Shown here piece by piece: positions 1 through 10,610 of a stretch of 64,000 nucleotides of DNA (position 1 is its first letter; the number at the start of each line of letters is the position of its first letter). Under the pieces are notes generated by a model that saw only the letters and a program-made list of their open reading frames with translations, had not been told where the DNA came from and searched no databases. Origin of the DNA: Neoarius graeffei (Eukaryota > Chordata > Actinopteri > Siluriformes > Ariidae); the NCBI RefSeq assembly GCF_027579695.1, contig NC_083596.1, positions 15,711,759 to 15,775,758 of the forward strand, in the 5' to 3' direction. Made by a program: the position numbers and the translations under genes.

Positions 1-275
1 CTGGACAAGTCGCCAGGTCATCACAGGGCTGACACATAGACACAGACAACCATTCACACTCACATTCACACCTACGGTCAATTTAGAGTCACCAGTTAAC
101 CTAACCTGCATGTCTTTGGACTGTGGGGGAAACCGGAGCACCCGGAGGAAACCCACGCGGACACGGGGAGAACATGCAAACTCCGCACAGAAAGGCCCTC
201 GCCGGCCCCGGGGCTCGAACCCAGGACCTTCTTGCTGTGAGGCGACAGCGCTAACCACTACACCACCGTGCCGCC
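1..275 (-). repeat. SINE (DANA/Mermaid-like), 3' part outside window
   Basis: Minus-strand copy of the main SINE of this window. The tRNA-like head lies at its high-coordinate end (read on minus: GGCGGCACGGTGGTGTAGTG, then a B-box-like GGTTCGAGCC). The tail is cut by the window edge. Confidence 0.85.
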
Positions 276-640
276 GGGGAAGAAAATGTTTCACATTTCT
301 TTATTTCAAAAGAAAACTTCATTTTTTTATTTATTTTATTTCTTCAAACAATATTTATGGATAATCTGTTAAATATTTCTTTAAATCATGGAAATTAAAG
401 ATGAAATGATTATGTAAACCTGGACCAATGAAAAGTAACATCATTTCATGGACTGACCCTGCTGTAATTGGATGCAGGCACAATTCTATTCGAGACAAGG
501 GGACTTAAGTTCTTTAGAGTTCCAGCGAGTACAAATAATCAAGGAGAAAAAAAACCAACAGATTTATCCACAGAACGTAAACGTCACTGGTTGTCCAACA
601 TAAACTAAGTTGATCTAAGCGATGAGAAAGGCAAAAAGAA
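276..640. other. No gene seen; AT-rich
   Basis: AT-rich sequence with no convincing exon, RNA gene or recognised repeat. Confidence 0.5.
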
Positions 641-914
641 AAAAAACCACGAGTCTGCAGTGAATGTTATTAATGGTGCGTGCTACGAGCTAGTAATTTA
701 TGAAAGACTGTGATACATAAATATTGGATTGTTTAATAGCCTGGTCGTGCAGAAACTCGCCGCTGTCAAACGTGACAAAGCCGTGATCTTCGAGTGCGTG
801 ATCCGACAATCAAAGGCTTCTACGATTATTTCATTTTAAAAAGAGCTGTATATATAATTTTTGATGACGCTGCTTTTATTTTGCTTTTTCTCACTGATCT
901 CTACAATTTTACAG

Positions 915-1072
915 ATCCAGACTGGGCTCCAACACAAAATATGGGCCACAACAAAATCAAAGATGGTACTAAAGCAGTAGCTCAAAACGCGAGGCTTACA
1001 GAGCGCAGAAAGAAACGCAAAATTATTGAAGAATTTTCCCAAACGATCACAGAGTCAATCGAACAAGATTGA
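915..1072 (+). pseudogene. Relic exon of a THAP-type ISL2EU transposase gene
   Basis: A good acceptor (CTACAATTTTACAG) precedes DPDWAPTQNMGHNKIK and a Lys/Arg-rich segment (ERRKKRKIIEEF), stopping at TGA 1070-1072, with a possible donor at 1113. The DPDWAPxxNxGH pattern resembles the exon following the THAP finger in ISL2EU-type transposase genes, recalled from family knowledge. No THAP exon or termini were found around it. It is outside the 1500-2528 element, so it may be a separate decayed copy. Confidence 0.35.
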
Positions 1073-1260
1073 GGTCAATCCACTACCTCAAATACTGCAG
1101 CCTCCTTGCCGGGTGAGTGCTCTTTTATAACTAAATATGATGTATAGTGCTCGATACCCATCCTTTGAAGCAGTCAGAATGATTGTTTTTAAAACAGATT
1201 TGAGAAATGACAAGCTTCTAAACGTAACTCCTCTTTAGCTTCCAATCTATACTCTCACCA

Positions 1261-1282
1261 CTGTGTGTGTGTGTGTGTGTAT
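1261..1282. repeat. (GT)n microsatellite
   Basis: About ten GT units followed by TATAT. Confidence 0.8.
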
Positions 1283-1814
1283 ATTTCTCAAACATGGTGG
1301 CGGTCAATGACACAAGCAGTTTTGGTCAAGTAGTTGCAAACGAAGAATTCTATGATCATCCACTTTAGTTGTTTTCTGTAGTCTTCCAAGCCTTTTGGTG
1401 TTGCAGAGTTTGCCAGTGTATCCCTTCATTTTAAGAACATCTCATTATCTCTAGCTGCTTTATCCTGTTCTACAGGGTCGCAGGGAAGCTGGAGCCTATG
1501 GAGCACTTGCATGTGACGTCACAGCCGATCCAGATTGTGACGGACGCCATCATGTCGGTCAAACGCCATATTCCGCCTTCTACTTCTACTTCTGGTTCTA
1601 CTTCTACCTTTTCTTCTGGAAAACCCTACTATATACAATTCTACTACAACGGCTGCGGCTACAAGCTCTCCCTACCTGTGCACGGTTTTTATGTTTTTTG
1701 TGTGTATTTTTGCGTGTTGTTCGTCTGTACCGGACTTCAATATCCACTACAACCGTATGGACTTACTGGACATGGGTTTCCAGCAGAAAATGACGGTTTG
1801 TAGAGATTTCCATC

Positions 1815-2090
1815 GCATGCACAACATTCCGGACGAGAAAAAAAAAAAAAACATTCCGGACAAGATGGCGAGACCAGCGGGGTCTCCGTGGATTGTTATT
1901 GGAAGCAAAGGGAAGGAGGCGGCGCCGGGAGCAGAAGCAAAAGCGAGGCTACAGGCAGAGCCGGCCTGTTGACTAAGCTCAGAAAACAGCTACTCAAACC
2001 TCCACTGCCAAGCCTCTACCTCTCCAACGCCAGATCCATGTAAAAAACACGGACGATTTGGAATTACCTTATTCTATTCTATAATCGGCT
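1815..2090 (+). pseudogene. LINE fragment, start of endonuclease domain
   Basis: Broken frames contain a basic Gly/Arg/Ala stretch and then KPPLPSLYLSNARSM followed by KNTDDLEL. This resembles the beginning of the AP endonuclease domain of fish non-LTR retrotransposons (SLxLSNARSMxxKxDDLEL). It is truncated on both sides. Confidence 0.45.
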
Positions 2091-2154
2091 GGTCAGTGCT
2101 ATACTCAATACTTAAGTGACTTACCCATCCAATGAGGATTATTTTCTTGTTTAC

Positions 2155-2438
2155 AAGATGCCACATCTGAGTCGCTGACAAATCCTGAATTTCTGTAAAG
2201 ATAACTGTCCAGAGATTTATAGGCACGCAGTGCTTCACCACTGAACAGCGAGGGAAGGTGAATGAGGTAATCATACACGTCCGGGTATTCCGCTGGCAGT
2301 TCAAAATCCGGTCGTGAAAACTCCGTCCGGTAAGCCATAAGGGTCACAAATCTGTAGATCATTTATTTTAGACATATATCTAGTTATCTGTTCATTAGAA
2401 AAATGAGCCGTGTAGTCCGTCGGTTGAAATTGATCCAT
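2155..2438 (-). pseudogene. N-terminal fragment of YqaJ-type protein of ISL2EU element
   Basis: From ATG at 2438 the reading begins MDQFQPTDYTAHFSNEQITR and continues to DPYGLPDGVF. After one frameshift near 2310 another frame continues AEYPDVYDYLIHLPSLF and LRAYKSLDSYLY. The YPDVYDYL...LRAYKSLDAY pattern is typical of the N-terminal part of exonuclease-like (YqaJ) proteins encoded beside THAP transposases. The catalytic domain itself is absent. Non-functional. Confidence 0.55.
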
Positions 2439-2838
2439 TCTGTACACGAGTGCAGCAGTATTCAGCTGTGTTTTTGACCGACAAGATGGGGGTTGTGTAC
2501 TTTCCGGTCACGTGACTGCAAGATCTCTATCCCAGCTGACTATGGGCGAAAGGCGGGGTACACCCTGGACAAGTCGCCAGGTCATCACAGGGCTGACACA
2601 CAGACACAGACAACCATTCACACTCACATTCACACCTACGGTCAATTTAGAGTCACCAGTTAACCTAACCTGCATGTCTTTGGACTGTGGGGGAAACCGG
2701 AGCACCCGGAGGAAACCCACGTGGACATGGGGAGAACATGCAAACTCCGCACAGAAAGGTCCTCGCTGGCAACGGGGCTCGAACCCGGACCTTCTTGCCG
2801 TGAGGCGACAGCGCTAACCACTACACCACCGTGCCGCC

Positions 2839-3094
2839 TGGGACATAAGAACATACCAAATTGTTAATTTGGCCACTCTCAAATTTTCTGCTGTCTCTCC
2901 AGTAGCTCTGTTTTGTTTTTAGGTCTAATGATGGCCGTCCTTCACTTGCATCGACACCTCTTTGGACCACAGATTGAGCGTTCTCATGTACAGCTGCCAA
3001 ATGCAACTCAACACTTGGAATCATGAAACAATGAGAAAAAGGCAGTCAAGTGTTTAGTTTTATATACATACATTGTGTTCATTATAATTTCCAG
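2839..3094. other. No gene seen
   Basis: No exon, RNA gene or recognised repeat in this stretch. Confidence 0.45.
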
Positions 3095-3295
3095 GGATGG
3101 CAATAATAGTAGCACGTGTTTTTGTTGAAAATAATTATTTCTTGATGAGGGATTTATTTTTCTTCAATTAAAGGTTGGATTTTTCTCATTTTTTCAGTGC
3201 GAGATGAAGCAACTTCACCAAGAGGTGGATTTTTTTTTCCCTAACCCTTTTTCCTAATCTTTACAAGGGGTGCCAGTAATTATGGAGGGTACTGT
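3095..3295. mobile_element. Tc1/mariner terminal remnant
   Basis: An end reading CAAGGGGTGCCAGTAATTAT then GGAGGGTACTGTA resembles the ends of a common fish Tc1 family (GCCAATAATTNTGGAGGGCACTG). No transposase remains. Confidence 0.45.
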
Positions 3296-4840
3296 AACTG
3301 GTGGGTGAGAATTGGCCAAGAATAAACTAGGGAGAAAAGGGTTTTGTTTTTTTCTGGTGGTGGTGGATAAGTAAAGGTTGGCAGGTCTGGCATTGCTAAA
3401 CCCAAACCCACACAGTGTTAACACATGGGCCATTTCTCGGTTATGAAACCATAGTGGGGAAAAGTACAGCTATCCTTTGTCTTTCACACTCCTTTCACTT
3501 TCCACCTCATTTCACCGGAGTAAAATGACAGTCGGCTAAAAGGCAAACAAACCCGTTTAGTGTGATGCGTGTTCAGATCCGTTCGACAGCTTCATAAAAG
3601 GTCATATAATAAGAAATCATAAAGCTATTACCTGGGTTTAGATATTGTAAAGCTGAGCCGATTTTCCAGAAATAACAACCACACTGCCTAAACAGAAATT
3701 ATTAACCTGATCTCGCATGACAAGGCAATGCCTTCAGGAAACTCCAACCTGCCTGCTTGTGTGCCTGGCCTCGAAAGTTGAATGTTTAAAAAAAAAAAAA
3801 AAAACCTCCGGATGCCGTGAGAACGCTGATAAAAGCTGTGTGCACAGAAGGAGCTCCATTTAACATCTTCCCATTTCATATCCATTGTCTGAATGGCATC
3901 ATTTGAAAAGCATGGTTTCTAAAAAAAAGTGTTAAAATACTGTACATCAAAGTAAAACTTATAAAATATACAAATCAGCAGAATTCATGCACACATAGTC
4001 CACAGGAAAATAAACAAAAAGAGGTACAGTCAAAGAAGATAGTGTCTTCAAAACGGTTTGAAGCACATTAACAACTACAGCAACAGGAAATACTGTTTAA
4101 ATAGGAAAATCAAGGCAGGCACATGATATCTGATGGACAAGTGTAAAAAAAATAAAAATACTGTAAAATCCTCAACCTGTGTTTCCTTCCTGTCCAGCTT
4201 TTTGTTCAAATCTAATCTACATCTACCGCAATGCACAGTCTGTGTGATTCGCACAGAGAAAAGAACAGAAACCCTCCACACGATGAAATCACATTTGACC
4301 TTTTTGACGTCCAATTTTTAATTGTAGCCTTCAGTCGTTTTACTGGCTCCTTATCTACCTAACACAATGTTTGCAGAAAATCGATAAAATGCTTTGCTTT
4401 GCCTCAGAGTAGAGGTGCCAAAGTATTTATCGAATATTCCCCATTAAAAATTTTATTTTTCCATCATGTTTCATCACAGCAACATCCCATGAGCTTTTTT
4501 ATTACAGAAAAGACATGAATAATTAACTATCCACCGTCTATAAAGTCACGTCAACACATTCAAACATAAAAGACAAAAATCACACCAATTTAGGAATAAT
4601 CTAAGGGCCATTTAAATTCGCATTTAAGACAAGCCAAGACTTATAAAGGCTGTTTGTTCATAACATAATTGCAACCAAATTACAAAACCCTATTAAGCTT
4701 CTAATTTGTCCTTTCAGAAACTATTTTGTTTTCACAGGTCATCAATGTAATCATGGGGTTCAATGGGGCAAAAATACCGCAAAACCTTAGGTGTGTTCAA
4801 AAGTTGGATAAGCCTCCATATTTCCACTAACGTGCAGGAG
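3296..4840. other. No gene seen; AT-rich
   Basis: Only short open frames, a poly-A tract near 3787-3805 and no recognisable repeat. Confidence 0.5.
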
Positions 4841-5194
4841 GTACTAGTTCTGGGCTGGTGCCGGTGCCAATTCGGAGTTGGGCCAACTTGTGAACCTTGA
4901 AAGAACTAGTTTGATTTTCCAGGGGCTTGAGAGCCACCATAGAGCCAAATCATTAGGTCAGTGTGCATGTATGTACAGGTCTCTACTTTCCCAGCAACAC
5001 TCACTAGCGTCAAGCACAACACCGGGCTACTGGATTAGGCAGGCTAGATGCTACATGCACCATTTTCACAAACTTTCAGCAGAGCTTGATAATCCCACAC
5101 CCAGCCCCAACACTGACAAACAACTAGACACATTTCAACAAAGTTTGTTTGATACTTGTTGTCCGATGGCAGGACAGAATAACCAACGATCATC

Positions 5195-5950
5195 ATCTTT
5201 TGGCTGCTCCCGATAAGGAGTCACCACAGCAGATCTTTTGTCTCCATTGCTCCCTGTCTTCCACATCCTTCTCTACCACACCTGCCACTTTCATGTCCTC
5301 TTTCACCGCATCCATGTATCTCCTCTTTGGCCTTCCTCGTTTTCGTGTGCCTGACAGCCCCATCCTCAACATTCTCCTTCCAACATGCTCTGCATCTCTT
5401 CTCAGGATGTGCCCATACCATCTCAGTCTCATCTCTCTGCTTAATCCCCAAGCTCTCCACATGTGCTGTCCCTCAGACATGCTCGTTCCTTATCCTGTCC
5501 AACCTTGTCACTCCCATCGCAAACCATAATATCCACAACTTTGCCTCCTGTCTCTTCGTTAAGGGTACAGTCTCCAATCCATACATCACAGCTGGTCTCA
5601 CTACTGTCTTATACATCTTACCTTTCACTTTTGCTGGGACTTTCCGAACACAAACGACTCCTGAAATCCTTCTCCAACTGCTCCACCCTGCCTGCACTCT
5701 CTTTCTCACCTCACTATCACAGCCACCATTTTCCTACACAGTTGACCCCAGGTACTTGAATTCACCCACTTTCTTTACATCTACTCCTTGCATCTTCACT
5801 ACACTCTCATCCCCACATATTCTGTTTTGCTACTGCTCACCTTCATTCCTCTTCTTTCCAATGCATACCTCCAGCTCTCCAAACCCAGCTCAACCTCCTT
5901 TCACCACATATCACAATATCATCCGCAAACATCACGTTCCATGGTGACAC
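5195..5950 (-). pseudogene. LINE reverse transcriptase, C-terminal remnant (RTE-like)
   Basis: On minus, broken frames begin PWNVMFADDIVICGE (the F/YADD catalytic box), pass KVKGKMYKTVVRPAVMYGLE, then LRWYGHILRRDAEHV and RGRPKRRYMDAVKEDM, the basic C-terminal region of such enzymes. Several frameshifts and stops; 5' truncated. Family assignment is from motif memory. A second copy is at 48750-49431. Confidence 0.75.
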
Positions 5951-5954
5951 AGTA

Positions 5955-6250
5955 ACCAACGATAAAATTCTAAAAAGAGCCAATACCACCAGGCTTATCA
6001 TCATCATCAAAAGCCAAAGATTGCAGCTGACTAGCCACATCCTACAAATGCCTGATAACATCCCAGCAAAAGCTACAATTCACTGGATATCTGCTGGATG
6101 GAAAAGACGGCGCGGGAGACCAACTGTAATGGAAGAGCTACGACAGTGTGTTACAAACTGGTATCAAGCTCCCACCTTGGCCAAAGACGAAGAGAAATGG
6201 AAGATGATGATGATGGTGGCCCGTTGCCGTCAGGCTGGAGGACCAAGGTA
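5955..6250 (+). pseudogene. Second LINE reverse transcriptase C-terminus, other family
   Basis: Plus-strand frame with LTSHILQMPDNIPAKATIHW and then GWKRRRGRPTVMEELRQCV matches the GHxLRMPDNR...GRRRRGRPKxTW tail of another LINE group. It abuts the opposite-strand LINE at 5195-5950. Confidence 0.6.
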
Positions 6251-6566
6251 AGGTAAGGCAAGCCCTAACATAAGCGGTTCTTGGTTCTAGACTGGCAAAG
6301 TGTCTGTGCCACTCTTGAACCGGTTTCCCAGACCCAGTTTGACAGGTGGTTGTCGAAACGCAAAAAACTGGTTTGAGATTAGGCACCAGCTCTAAACCAG
6401 CGTTGGTAGTAAAGGGATACGGGACAGATTTGACTCCACTCTATCAACAACTGTCCTTCGACTTTCATTAAGAGTGAGTTTCACGCAATAGACCCCTTCG
6501 CAGTAAACGTCATTCATACGAAAGCGGAAATTGCACGCACAGCCTGGACCCAAAAAAGACTCAGAA

Positions 6567-6744
6567 ATGCCTAGTTGTTGTGTTGTCGGGTGTCAGAATC
6601 GTAGCAGTGATGGGGTTAAAATGTTCAGAATTCCTGCAGGATCTCACCCATTCCAAAAAAAATCGCCGACGTCTACAAGCCATCAAACTTGTAGACTGGG
6701 ATGAAAGCACTATGCGCAGGTTTGCAGCGCCCACTTCATCACAG
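6567..6744 (+). pseudogene. THAP zinc-finger exon of ISL2EU element 2, frameshifted
   Basis: Starts MPSCCVVGCQNRSSDGVKMF then RIPAGSHPF: the C2 part of a C2CH THAP finger and the FRIP motif. A frameshift in an A-rich tract near 6655 moves the rest (LQAIKLVDWDESTMRRF) to the next frame. Ends at a GTAAGA donor. THAP fingers bind transposon ends in this family. The later Cys/His part is degraded. Confidence 0.65.
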
Positions 6745-6994
6745 GTAAGATCAGGCTATTTATTAAATCTTTCTTTTTTTATTCTTTCTAGTCTTCATTT
6801 ATTGATGTAGCAAAATACTATGGTAACGTTTGTCTGATTAGCTGGGTCATAGTTACACAATGTAATGAATATTGTTAGCATGTTAACTTAGCTTAGCATG
6901 CAATTTTGTTTGTAGGAGAGGTCTCGCTTGACGTCTATGGCTACAAGCCATCAAACGTGTAGACTGGGATGAAAGCACTATGCGCGGGTTTGCA
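6677..6994 (+). repeat. Internal duplication of part of the THAP exon
   Basis: The roughly 52-bp stretch at 6677-6729 (CTACAAGCCATCAAAC...) recurs at 6942-6994 with three or four mismatches, placing a second copy of the same exon piece in the following intron. Confidence 0.8.
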
Positions 6995-7353
6995 GCTATC
7001 TATGATTTTGTGCCATCATTATTTGTGTATGCTGAAAATCACAATTTTAAAGCAAGGATGGAAAGGTAAAATTGTGTGCCCTCACTCTAAATGCCAACTT
7101 ACGTTGACTGCTCTAACCTAGCTCCCGCCCCGTTCAGTTTCATTTCTGCTCTCTGCCTCTCGCTTTTTACGCAGCTCTGATTTCTCTTAGCTGCATTCTT
7201 TACACTATCATTCCTTTCATGCCATTACCTCCTGCAAATTGCTGGTTAGTGTTAGTATTTGTTGTTGTAGCTAAAGCCACATTGCCATCACATCACTGGC
7301 ATAATTTGATTAAAACAATTTCAGTGCAAAACATGTTCTGTACATGCCCGCAC

Positions 7354-7620
7354 ATAATCATATGCGTCTAAAGACTTGTAGGCACGAAGTTTTTCGTGGG
7401 TGTACACTGAAGTCTTGTCAATAAGGTACGAGTATATATCTGGCCATTGTATACCAGGGAACTTACTAACATCGTCCGTCCACTCTTTAATTAAATGCGG
7501 ATCCGGTAGGCGATGTCCACTTGTTAGAGTTAACTTATTTATGTAGCATTCTCGATCTTGTAACGACAATTGTTTGGCATAATCTGACAGCTCATAATGC
7601 CGGTCTATGGGCAGCACCAT
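7354..7620 (-). CDS. YqaJ-type partner protein, first exon (ISL2EU element 2)
   Basis: Open from ATG 7620: MVLPIDRHYELSDYAKQLSL, then DRECYINKLTLTSG, GIQWPDIYSYLIDKTSVY and LRAYKSLDAYDY, ending at a possible GTGCGG donor. No stop or frameshift in 89 codons. Matches the N-terminal pattern of nuclease-like proteins encoded with THAP transposases. The catalytic exon is absent, so it is probably inactive despite being open. Confidence 0.55.
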
Positions 7621-7690
7621 TGTTTCTGGGTCCAGGCTGTGCACGCATCCTGGCAACGGTCGGTTTGTTTACAAACATGCGAAGGGGTCT

Positions 7691-9120
7691 ATATGTTTTC
7701 TGCTCTTTTCTGAGTACAGGGAACTACTGGGGTAATACCTTAAGTTTAAATGGATGTCAGGTTACCGTGATCATCCTGATGAAATCATGCAATATGTAGC
7801 CAGATCGAGAAATACAGATTCCAAGTATTAAATTATTAGCACACTGTAAAACTGGTTTAAAAGGTGCATGACTTGCCTCATGTATGCTAGTCTAGATCAT
7901 GGGACAGGTTTCTAAAGCATGTAATTTCCTAAACCATGAAAAACACTTACACTACACTGGAAATTTTAAGAGCTTCTTGAGCAAGAGGTCAAAGGAACTG
8001 AAAATGCCTAGTTGGAAATACAGTCCTGATATGGAGCCTGAAAGATGGTGCACACATGGGAGTTTTGCAGTCCTTAAAGAGACTCGTTTACTGCCCCAAC
8101 ATGAATTAGTGATTACTGAGTTTAAACAGGAATCGATTCAGTTGATTCACAAGTCAGAACTGAATCTTTTTGGACAACACACACAACGTGTAGTAAAACA
8201 GTAACCTTAACATTACAAGGTTAAACCTGTGGGATTTTATATGAATTCTTGCATGACAGATCAATAAAATGTCATTTTATTATATTATATAAGCAAAAAA
8301 AAAAGAAGAAGCCTGGTATAATCTGTGAGTGAGTGAGTGAGTTATCAGCAATGTCTGCAATCACCAACAATAATAATATTTCGATATACTGTTAGGCTGA
8401 AGACCAAATGGCACCATGTTGGACTTGATAGTTTACTACATGTGCGCGGAAAGAATGCCCTATGTAGTGTACATGTACAGCAAGCTACGAGTCATTTGGG
8501 ACTCGGCCATGTTGTTTACCATAATCTATGCGATATACTCGCCATGCTAATCGTTGAAACACCGTTACGCTAAATCCATATCAATAAAAGTTCAAGTAAC
8601 ATTTATAAAACATTTTTAATTGACAAAAAACATTCTAAAATGGTTCATACGAAGTTATAACATGCCTAATCCTCAGTCTAAAACACCATGTATGGCGTTA
8701 GACAGTGTTTCTGTGGGTTTGTTTGTAAGCTAACACCGCTAACTCTCAGAGCTGAGGGAAAACTCGCACGCGCTGTAAGAATAAACATGAATAACCGACT
8801 GCTCGTACCTGAGACGACCAAAGCTTCGTTCGGTCCGACCGTATGGCAGTTTCCCATAGTTTATTCGCTCGGACACCTTCGGTAAAATATCCAAAGACAC
8901 GTTTAAACAGCCCGTCTTTAAAACAAAAACCCACCCCGACGAACAGGTAGCGGTTCTGCTGAAAATGGCGAAACCCGAAAGTCAAAACATTTTCACCGCT
9001 CGAGCAAGAATTTACTCCACAGTGGCCACGCCCATTAGGTTTACCCAAAAAACCAACGCCTATCAGATTTTTTAAAAACCACGCCCATTGGGTTCACCAA
9101 AAGCCACGCCCACTACAAGG
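7691..9120. other. No recognised gene
   Basis: An open frame at 7899-8204 (101 codons, Lys/Glu-rich) has no recognised motif. There is a short GTGA repeat near 8326-8342, and CCACGCCCATT occurs twice around 9025-9090. No exon was recognised. Confidence 0.45.
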
Positions 9121-9125
9121 AGCTG

Positions 9126-9437
9126 ATTTTTAATTTAATTTTTATCTTTATCTTTATTTCGAACATGTAAACAAACAATGAATAAATAAACAGAAAACCA
9201 AAAAAGCAAAACAGCATTTGCAACAAGAACACGTAAAAAGCCACTTAATTAGAAAATAAACCATAAATAATATAGGTAATAATAATATATCAAAATCAAA
9301 ATAAAATAAAACAAAAATACAAACAAGGACGCACTAAGCAGTTTTGAGTTTACGTGTCCGAAAAGGAGTGGGCTGAAGTAAAAACTTATTTAATCCCACC
9401 CCTTTTCGTAAGTCAATATAAATTGAATATCTAGCTC

Positions 9438-9440
<3 letters not shown>
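9126..9440. repeat. AT-rich interspersed repeat, unclassified
   Basis: A-rich stretch ending in a GTGTCCGAAAAGGAGTGGGC and CCCACCCCTTTTCG pair that looks like the end of a known-looking but unnamed fish repeat. Class not determined. Confidence 0.35.

Positions 9441-9474
<34 letters not shown>
9441..9474. repeat. (TA)n microsatellite
   Basis: About 17 TA units next to the tail side of a minus-strand SINE. Confidence 0.9.
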
Positions 9475-9476
<2 letters not shown>

Positions 9477-9478
<2 letters not shown>

Positions 9479-9792
9479 CTCTAGCCGCTTTATCCTGTTC
9501 TACATTGTCGCAGGCAAGCTGGAGCCTATCCCAGCTGACTACGGGCGAAAGGCGGGGCACACCCTGGACAAGTCGCCAGGTCATCACAGGGCTGACACAT
9601 AGAGTCACCAGTTAACCTAACCTGCATGTCTTTGGACTGTGGAGGAAACCGGAGCACCCGGAGGAAACCCACGCGGACACGGGGAGAACATGCAAACGCC
9701 GCACAGAAAGGCCCTCGCCGGCCACAGGGCTCAAACCCGGACCTTCTTGTTGTGAGGCAATGGCGCTAACCAATACACCATCATGCCACCCC
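9477..9792 (-). repeat. SINE with internal deletion
   Basis: Minus-strand copy. About 60 bp found in other copies, between CACATAGA and AGAGTCACC, is missing here. Confidence 0.85.

Positions 9793-9880
<88 letters not shown>
9793..9880. repeat. (TA)n-(CA)n-(TA)n microsatellite
   Basis: Alternating TA, CA and long TA tracts joining two SINE pieces. Confidence 0.9.
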
Positions 9881-9883
<3 letters not shown>

Positions 9884-10016
9884 CCCTGTGATGACCTGGC
9901 GACTTGTCCAGGGTGTACCCCACCTTTCGCCCGTACTCAGCGGGGATAGGCTCCAGCTTGCCTGCGACCCTGTAGAACAGGATAAAGCAGCTAGAGATAA
10001 GGAGATGAGATGAGAT
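9881..10016 (+). repeat. SINE 3' fragment (plus)
   Basis: Only the tail third (CAGCCCTGTGATGACCTGGC onward) with a GATGA-type end. It begins abruptly at the TA tract. Confidence 0.85.
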
Positions 10017-10018
10017 AT

Positions 10019-10080
<62 letters not shown>
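10017..10080. repeat. (AC)n-(TA)n microsatellite
   Basis: AC then TA tract between two oppositely oriented SINE tails. Confidence 0.9.
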
Positions 10081-10081
<1 letters not shown>

Positions 10082-10161
10082 CTCATTATCTCTAGCCACT
10101 TTATCCTGCTCTACAGGGTCACAGGCAAGCTGGAGCCTATCCCAGCTGACTACGGGCGAAA
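10081..10161 (-). repeat. SINE 3' fragment (minus)
   Basis: Last 80 bp of the SINE, inverted relative to the 9881-10016 piece. Confidence 0.8.
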
Positions 10162-10237
10162 TAACCAAAAAATTGCAATGCAATATGACTTATGGCAAAA
10201 TGGGATCAAAATATTTTCATTGATCGACTTAAAATAT

Positions 10238-10598
10238 GGCAGCACGGTGGTGTAGTGGTTAGCACTGTCGCCTCACAGCAAGAAGGTCCTGGGTTCGAGC
10301 CCAGCAGCTGGCAAGGGCCTTTCTGTGCAGAGTTTGCATGTTCTCCTTGTGTCTGTGTGGGTTTCCTCCGGGTGCTCCGGTTTCCCTGACAGTCCAAAGA
10401 CATGCAGGTTAGGCTAATTGGTGGCTCTAAATTGATCATGAGTGTGAATGGTTGTCTGTGTCTATGTGTCAGCCCTGCGATGACCTGGCGACTTGTCCAG
10501 GGTGTACCTCACCTCTCACCCATAGTCAGCTGGGATAGGCTCCAGCTTGCCCGCGACCCTGTAGAACAGGATAAGTGGCTACAGATAATGGATGGATG
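10238..10598 (+). repeat. SINE with 12-bp target duplication
   Basis: Nearly complete copy flanked by GACTTAAAATAT on both sides (10226-10237 and 10599-10610). Tail is GATGGATGGA. Confidence 0.9.
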
Positions 10599-10610
10599 GA
10601 CTTAAAATAT

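Larger units (their letters stand above)
1500..2528. mobile_element. ISL2EU-like element 1, inserted in a SINE
   Basis: The termini are loosely inverted: GGAGCACTTGCATGTGACGT at the left, and AGAGATCTTGCAGTCACGTG read on minus from the right. It is flanked by AT on both sides, the 2-bp target duplication I recall for ISL2EU. It carries a minus-strand YqaJ-partner N-terminal fragment and, in its middle, a LINE fragment. Confidence 0.6.
1441..2838 (-). repeat. SINE split in two by an ISL2EU-like element
   Basis: The 3' part (1441-1499) and 5' part (2529-2838) of one minus-strand SINE are separated by 1.03 kb. Outer flanks share TAAGAACAT, the SINE's own target duplication. The break falls at GGAGCCTAT/ATCCCAGC, giving an AT duplication made by the intruder. 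Confidence 0.85.
6490..7690. mobile_element. ISL2EU-like element 2, 1.2 kb, convergent THAP and YqaJ relics
   Basis: Inverted termini AGACCCCTTCGCA...TGCGAAGGGGTCT with AT directly outside each end. A THAP exon starts 77 bp inside the left end (plus) and a YqaJ-type exon starts 70 bp inside the right end (minus), so the two genes face each other. Both leader regions share CACAGCCTGGACCCA. Transposase core and nuclease core are both missing, so this is a non-autonomous derivative. Confidence 0.7.

Noticed and set aside
2512..2817. Frames such as [20 protein letters not shown] across SINE copies, repeated at many places
   Set aside because: The same peptides arise from every copy of the SINE; they are non-coding.
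4845..6405. Possible hAT element with CTGGTGCC motifs at both sides of the LINE fragments
   Set aside because: GGGCTGGTGCC near 4853 and the inverse near 6390 look like distant termini, but no clear target duplication was found.
7899..8204. 101-codon open frame (MGQVSKACNFLNHEKHLHYT...)
   Set aside because: No motif, splice context or second copy seen; could be chance in non-coding DNA.
9783..10183. Long frames of repeated Tyr-Ile across TA/CA tracts on both strands
   Set aside because: They are translations of microsatellites between SINE pieces, not genes.
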